DNA from: Bacillota bacterium | Lineage (GTDB): Bacteria > Bacillota > Limnochordia > Darwinibacteriales > Darwinibacteriaceae | Assembly: GCA_012837385.1 (NCBI GenBank) | Contig: DURH01000059.1 | Coordinates: 18,851 to 82,850, forward strand | Length of the DNA: 64,000 bases | Reading direction: 5' to 3' | Part shown: piece after piece, positions 62,942-64,000 of the stretch | Layout of the letters: each line of letters opens with the position of its first letter | Numbering within the stretch: the stretch's first letter is position 1 | Program-made: the position numbers and the translations under genes | Notes under the pieces: generated by a model | The model's database searches: none | What the model was told of the DNA's origin: nothing | The model's input: the letters and a program-made list of their open reading frames with translations, nothing else

Positions 62942-63102
62942 GGTTACCACCTGGCCTTTAAATGGATTTAGCAAATTTTGGGAGACGACAAGATCTTCCT
63001 CACCTGGAGGCAAAAATCCTTTTCCCACAGAGGTTTCCATTCCAGATTTTTCAGGGCAGATCTGCCAGCTAGAACACTTTTTCCTGAAGGAAACGCGAAA
63101 AG

Positions 63103-63136
63103 ACACCGCTCTGCTCAACGGCCTGCAGAGCGGTGT
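63103..63136 (-). terminator. Hairpin after the second leader peptide gene
   Basis: ACACCGCTCTGC and GCAGAGCGGTGT form a perfect 12-base-pair stem with a 10-base loop; on the minus strand CTTTTC follows. It sits between the peptide genes and paralogue B, and could be a partial terminator. Confidence 0.75.
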
Positions 63137-63149
63137 AGCATTTCTCCCT

Positions 63150-63479
63150 TCAGCACCCAAAGGTGGTTCCGCACTCACTGCACCAACAGCCGTCACTGCT
63201 GTGCAGGATTAATGTGCAGCCGCAGCGCGGGCACTGGGTTGGTTGTGACCCAGGGTGGGGCTGCAGCCCGCCTGTAATTCCCTCCAGTTCCCGGTCTGGA
63301 AGTCCTCCTTCTTGCAGGTGCAGTGCGTTCATCAGTTCAGCGGCTGCTTCCTCCGGAAGCTCCATGCCGTATTTCCGAAAAAGATCAATGAGTTCCTTTG
63401 TCGAGCCGCACTGCACAGCTTTTTGGAGTACTTCGTCACTCTTATCGCCGAGACGAGCCATCAGATCTTGAATGCTCAT
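63150..63479 (-). CDS. Nif11/double-Gly leader peptide with zinc-ribbon-like core (copy 2)
   Basis: A 109-residue peptide. Residues about 1-60 are a helical leader (MSIQDLMARLGDKSDEVLQK, KELIDLFRKYGMELPEEAAA) ending in the processing motif LPDRELEGITGG, as in Nif11-like and double-glycine RiPP precursors. After the GG the core is Pro/Gln/Gly-rich, then carries CPRCGC..CWCSECGTTFGC, a zinc-ribbon-like four-cysteine layout. ATG 63479 follows AGGAGG by seven bases. It is preceded by a homologous peptide gene and followed by two secreted proteins. No cyclase, lanthipeptide synthetase or radical-SAM gene is in the window. Confidence 0.8.
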   Translation of the reverse strand: MSIQDLMARLGDKSDEVLQKAVQCGSTKELIDLFRKYGMELPEEAAAELMNALHLQEGGLPDRELEGITGGLQPHPGSQPTQCPRCGCTLILHSSDGCWCSECGTTFGC

Positions 63480-63512
63480 CTCCATGCCTCCTTCCAAACG
63501 GTTCCCCATCTA

Positions 63513-63869
63513 CTACTCAGAGGATGCTGGGGAACGGACAAACCACTGTTGACGACCACATGTGATGCACATCCAAAATCTCGACCCTGGGTTGAACACC
63601 ATGGTTCCATCGCATCCCCTTTTCGTGCAGGGGCGTGGGTCCATGTCTTTCTCAGTCCCACCAGCAACTGCATCGAGCTCGCTGTCGGAAAGCTCCCCTA
63701 CTTGGGGGTAGAGCAGACTGAGCAGCTCGCGGGCTTCCGATTCCTTAAGCTCGATCTTGTTGTCTTTTGCCAGAGCAATGAGCTGTTCTGGTGTCTCACA
63801 CTGCACGGCTTGGCGGAGGAGATCATCATGATTTTCGCCGAGATTAGCGATAAGTTCACGCATATCCAT
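63513..63869 (-). CDS. Nif11/double-Gly leader peptide with zinc-ribbon-like core (copy 1)
   Basis: A 118-residue peptide homologous to copy 2. The leader (MDMRELIANLGENHDDLLRQ, EQLIALAKDNKIELKESEAR) ends in ELSDSELDAVAGG, the classic double-Gly motif. The core follows with CTKRGCDGTMVFNPGSRFW and MCITCGRQQWF, so the two Cys pairs are CxxxxC and CxxC. ATG 63869 follows AAAGGAGG by eight bases. It opens the minus-strand cluster, and its upstream region runs to the window edge. Confidence 0.8.
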   Translation of the reverse strand: MDMRELIANLGENHDDLLRQAVQCETPEQLIALAKDNKIELKESEARELLSLLYPQVGELSDSELDAVAGGTEKDMDPRPCTKRGCDGTMVFNPGSRFWMCITCGRQQWFVRSPASSE

Positions 63870-63891
63870 TGCCTACGCCTCCTTTCCCGTG

Positions 63892-64000
63892 TTTTCTGCC
63901 ACAAACGCGCTAAGCCTTTCCTTGACTTGATCTTACGGCAGAAAATGTGAGTAATCCTAGTTTCTCGGAGTAACCTTTCGCCGATCGAGGTTAGTTACTC
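63892..64000. other. Upstream region of the peptide cluster with two inverted repeats
   Basis: TTTTCTGCC (63892-63900) and GGCAGAAAA (63937-63945) form a 9-base inverted repeat; GAGTAAC (63968-63974) and GTTACTC (63994-64000) form another. Either could be an operator or leader hairpin. The second runs to the window end. Confidence 0.45.

Noticed and set aside
63255-63950. Plus-strand reading frame over the leader peptides
   Set aside because: Its sequence has no family resemblance, while the minus-strand peptides have GG leaders and strong ribosome sites.

Overview
The window looks like chromosomal DNA of an anaerobic, sugar-fermenting member of the Bacillota. Supporting signs are a T-box leader in front of leuS, TATAAT-type promoters with AGGAGG-type ribosome sites, frequent TTG/GTG starts, rubrerythrin, a 2-oxoacid:acceptor oxidoreductase (KorAB), and a selenocysteine-containing SelD. 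All four extracytoplasmic sugar/peptide-type binding proteins carry plain Sec signal peptides without a lipobox cysteine, while two unrelated proteins do carry lipoboxes. That pattern would suit a diderm (outer-membrane) Firmicute lineage, but this is inference. No insertion sequence, prophage, CRISPR array or rRNA was seen.

Layout. 1-3.4 kb: macrodomain and VWA proteins, a DUF5320/DUF134 pair, a creatininase-family hydrolase. 3.4-7.2 kb: maltose/maltodextrin-type ABC transporter without its ATPase. 7.2-16.4 kb: a lipoprotein, a MATE exporter and gamma-glutamyltransferase, a selenium cluster (cysteine-desulfurase-like enzyme, DUF3343, SelD, YedF), then a TIM-barrel isomerase, an AAC(3)-family acetyltransferase and an HD hydrolase. 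16.5-20.7 kb (minus strand): leuS with its T-box, and a membrane serine hydrolase. 20.8-29.3 kb: an RpiR regulator and a divergent sialic-acid-type cluster (family-5 binding protein, two permeases, two ATPases, lyase, NanE). 29.4-39.1 kb: a xylose operon (xylF, G, H, a LacI regulator, xylA, xylB) headed by a pita-bread-fold protein with eroded metal ligands and two identical operators. 39.2-48.1 kb: an NTF2-like protein, an alpha/beta hydrolase, then a second sugar ABC system enclosed by two paralogous Gfo/Idh/MocA oxidoreductases and a TIM-barrel isomerase. 48.3-54.7 kb: an ion transporter, a nuclease-like protein, rubrerythrin, korAB and a cNMP-DUF2225 fusion. 54.8-60.1 kb: tRNA-Arg(CCU), a secreted leucine-rich-repeat protein, a two-component system, a membrane hydrolase and a lipoprotein. 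60.1-63.9 kb (minus strand): two secreted paralogues of unknown function preceded by two small double-glycine leader peptides with cysteine-rich tails.

Most notable: (i) the family-5 binding protein at 22008-23624 appears to be a natural circular permutation, with the family's usual C-terminal half directly after the signal peptide and its usual N-terminal half after that; (ii) SelD at 12536 reads through an in-frame UGA that a standard gene caller truncates; (iii) the right-end cluster of two RiPP-like precursors with zinc-ribbon-like cores plus two secreted paralogues, which may be an undescribed peptide or secretion system running off the window edge.
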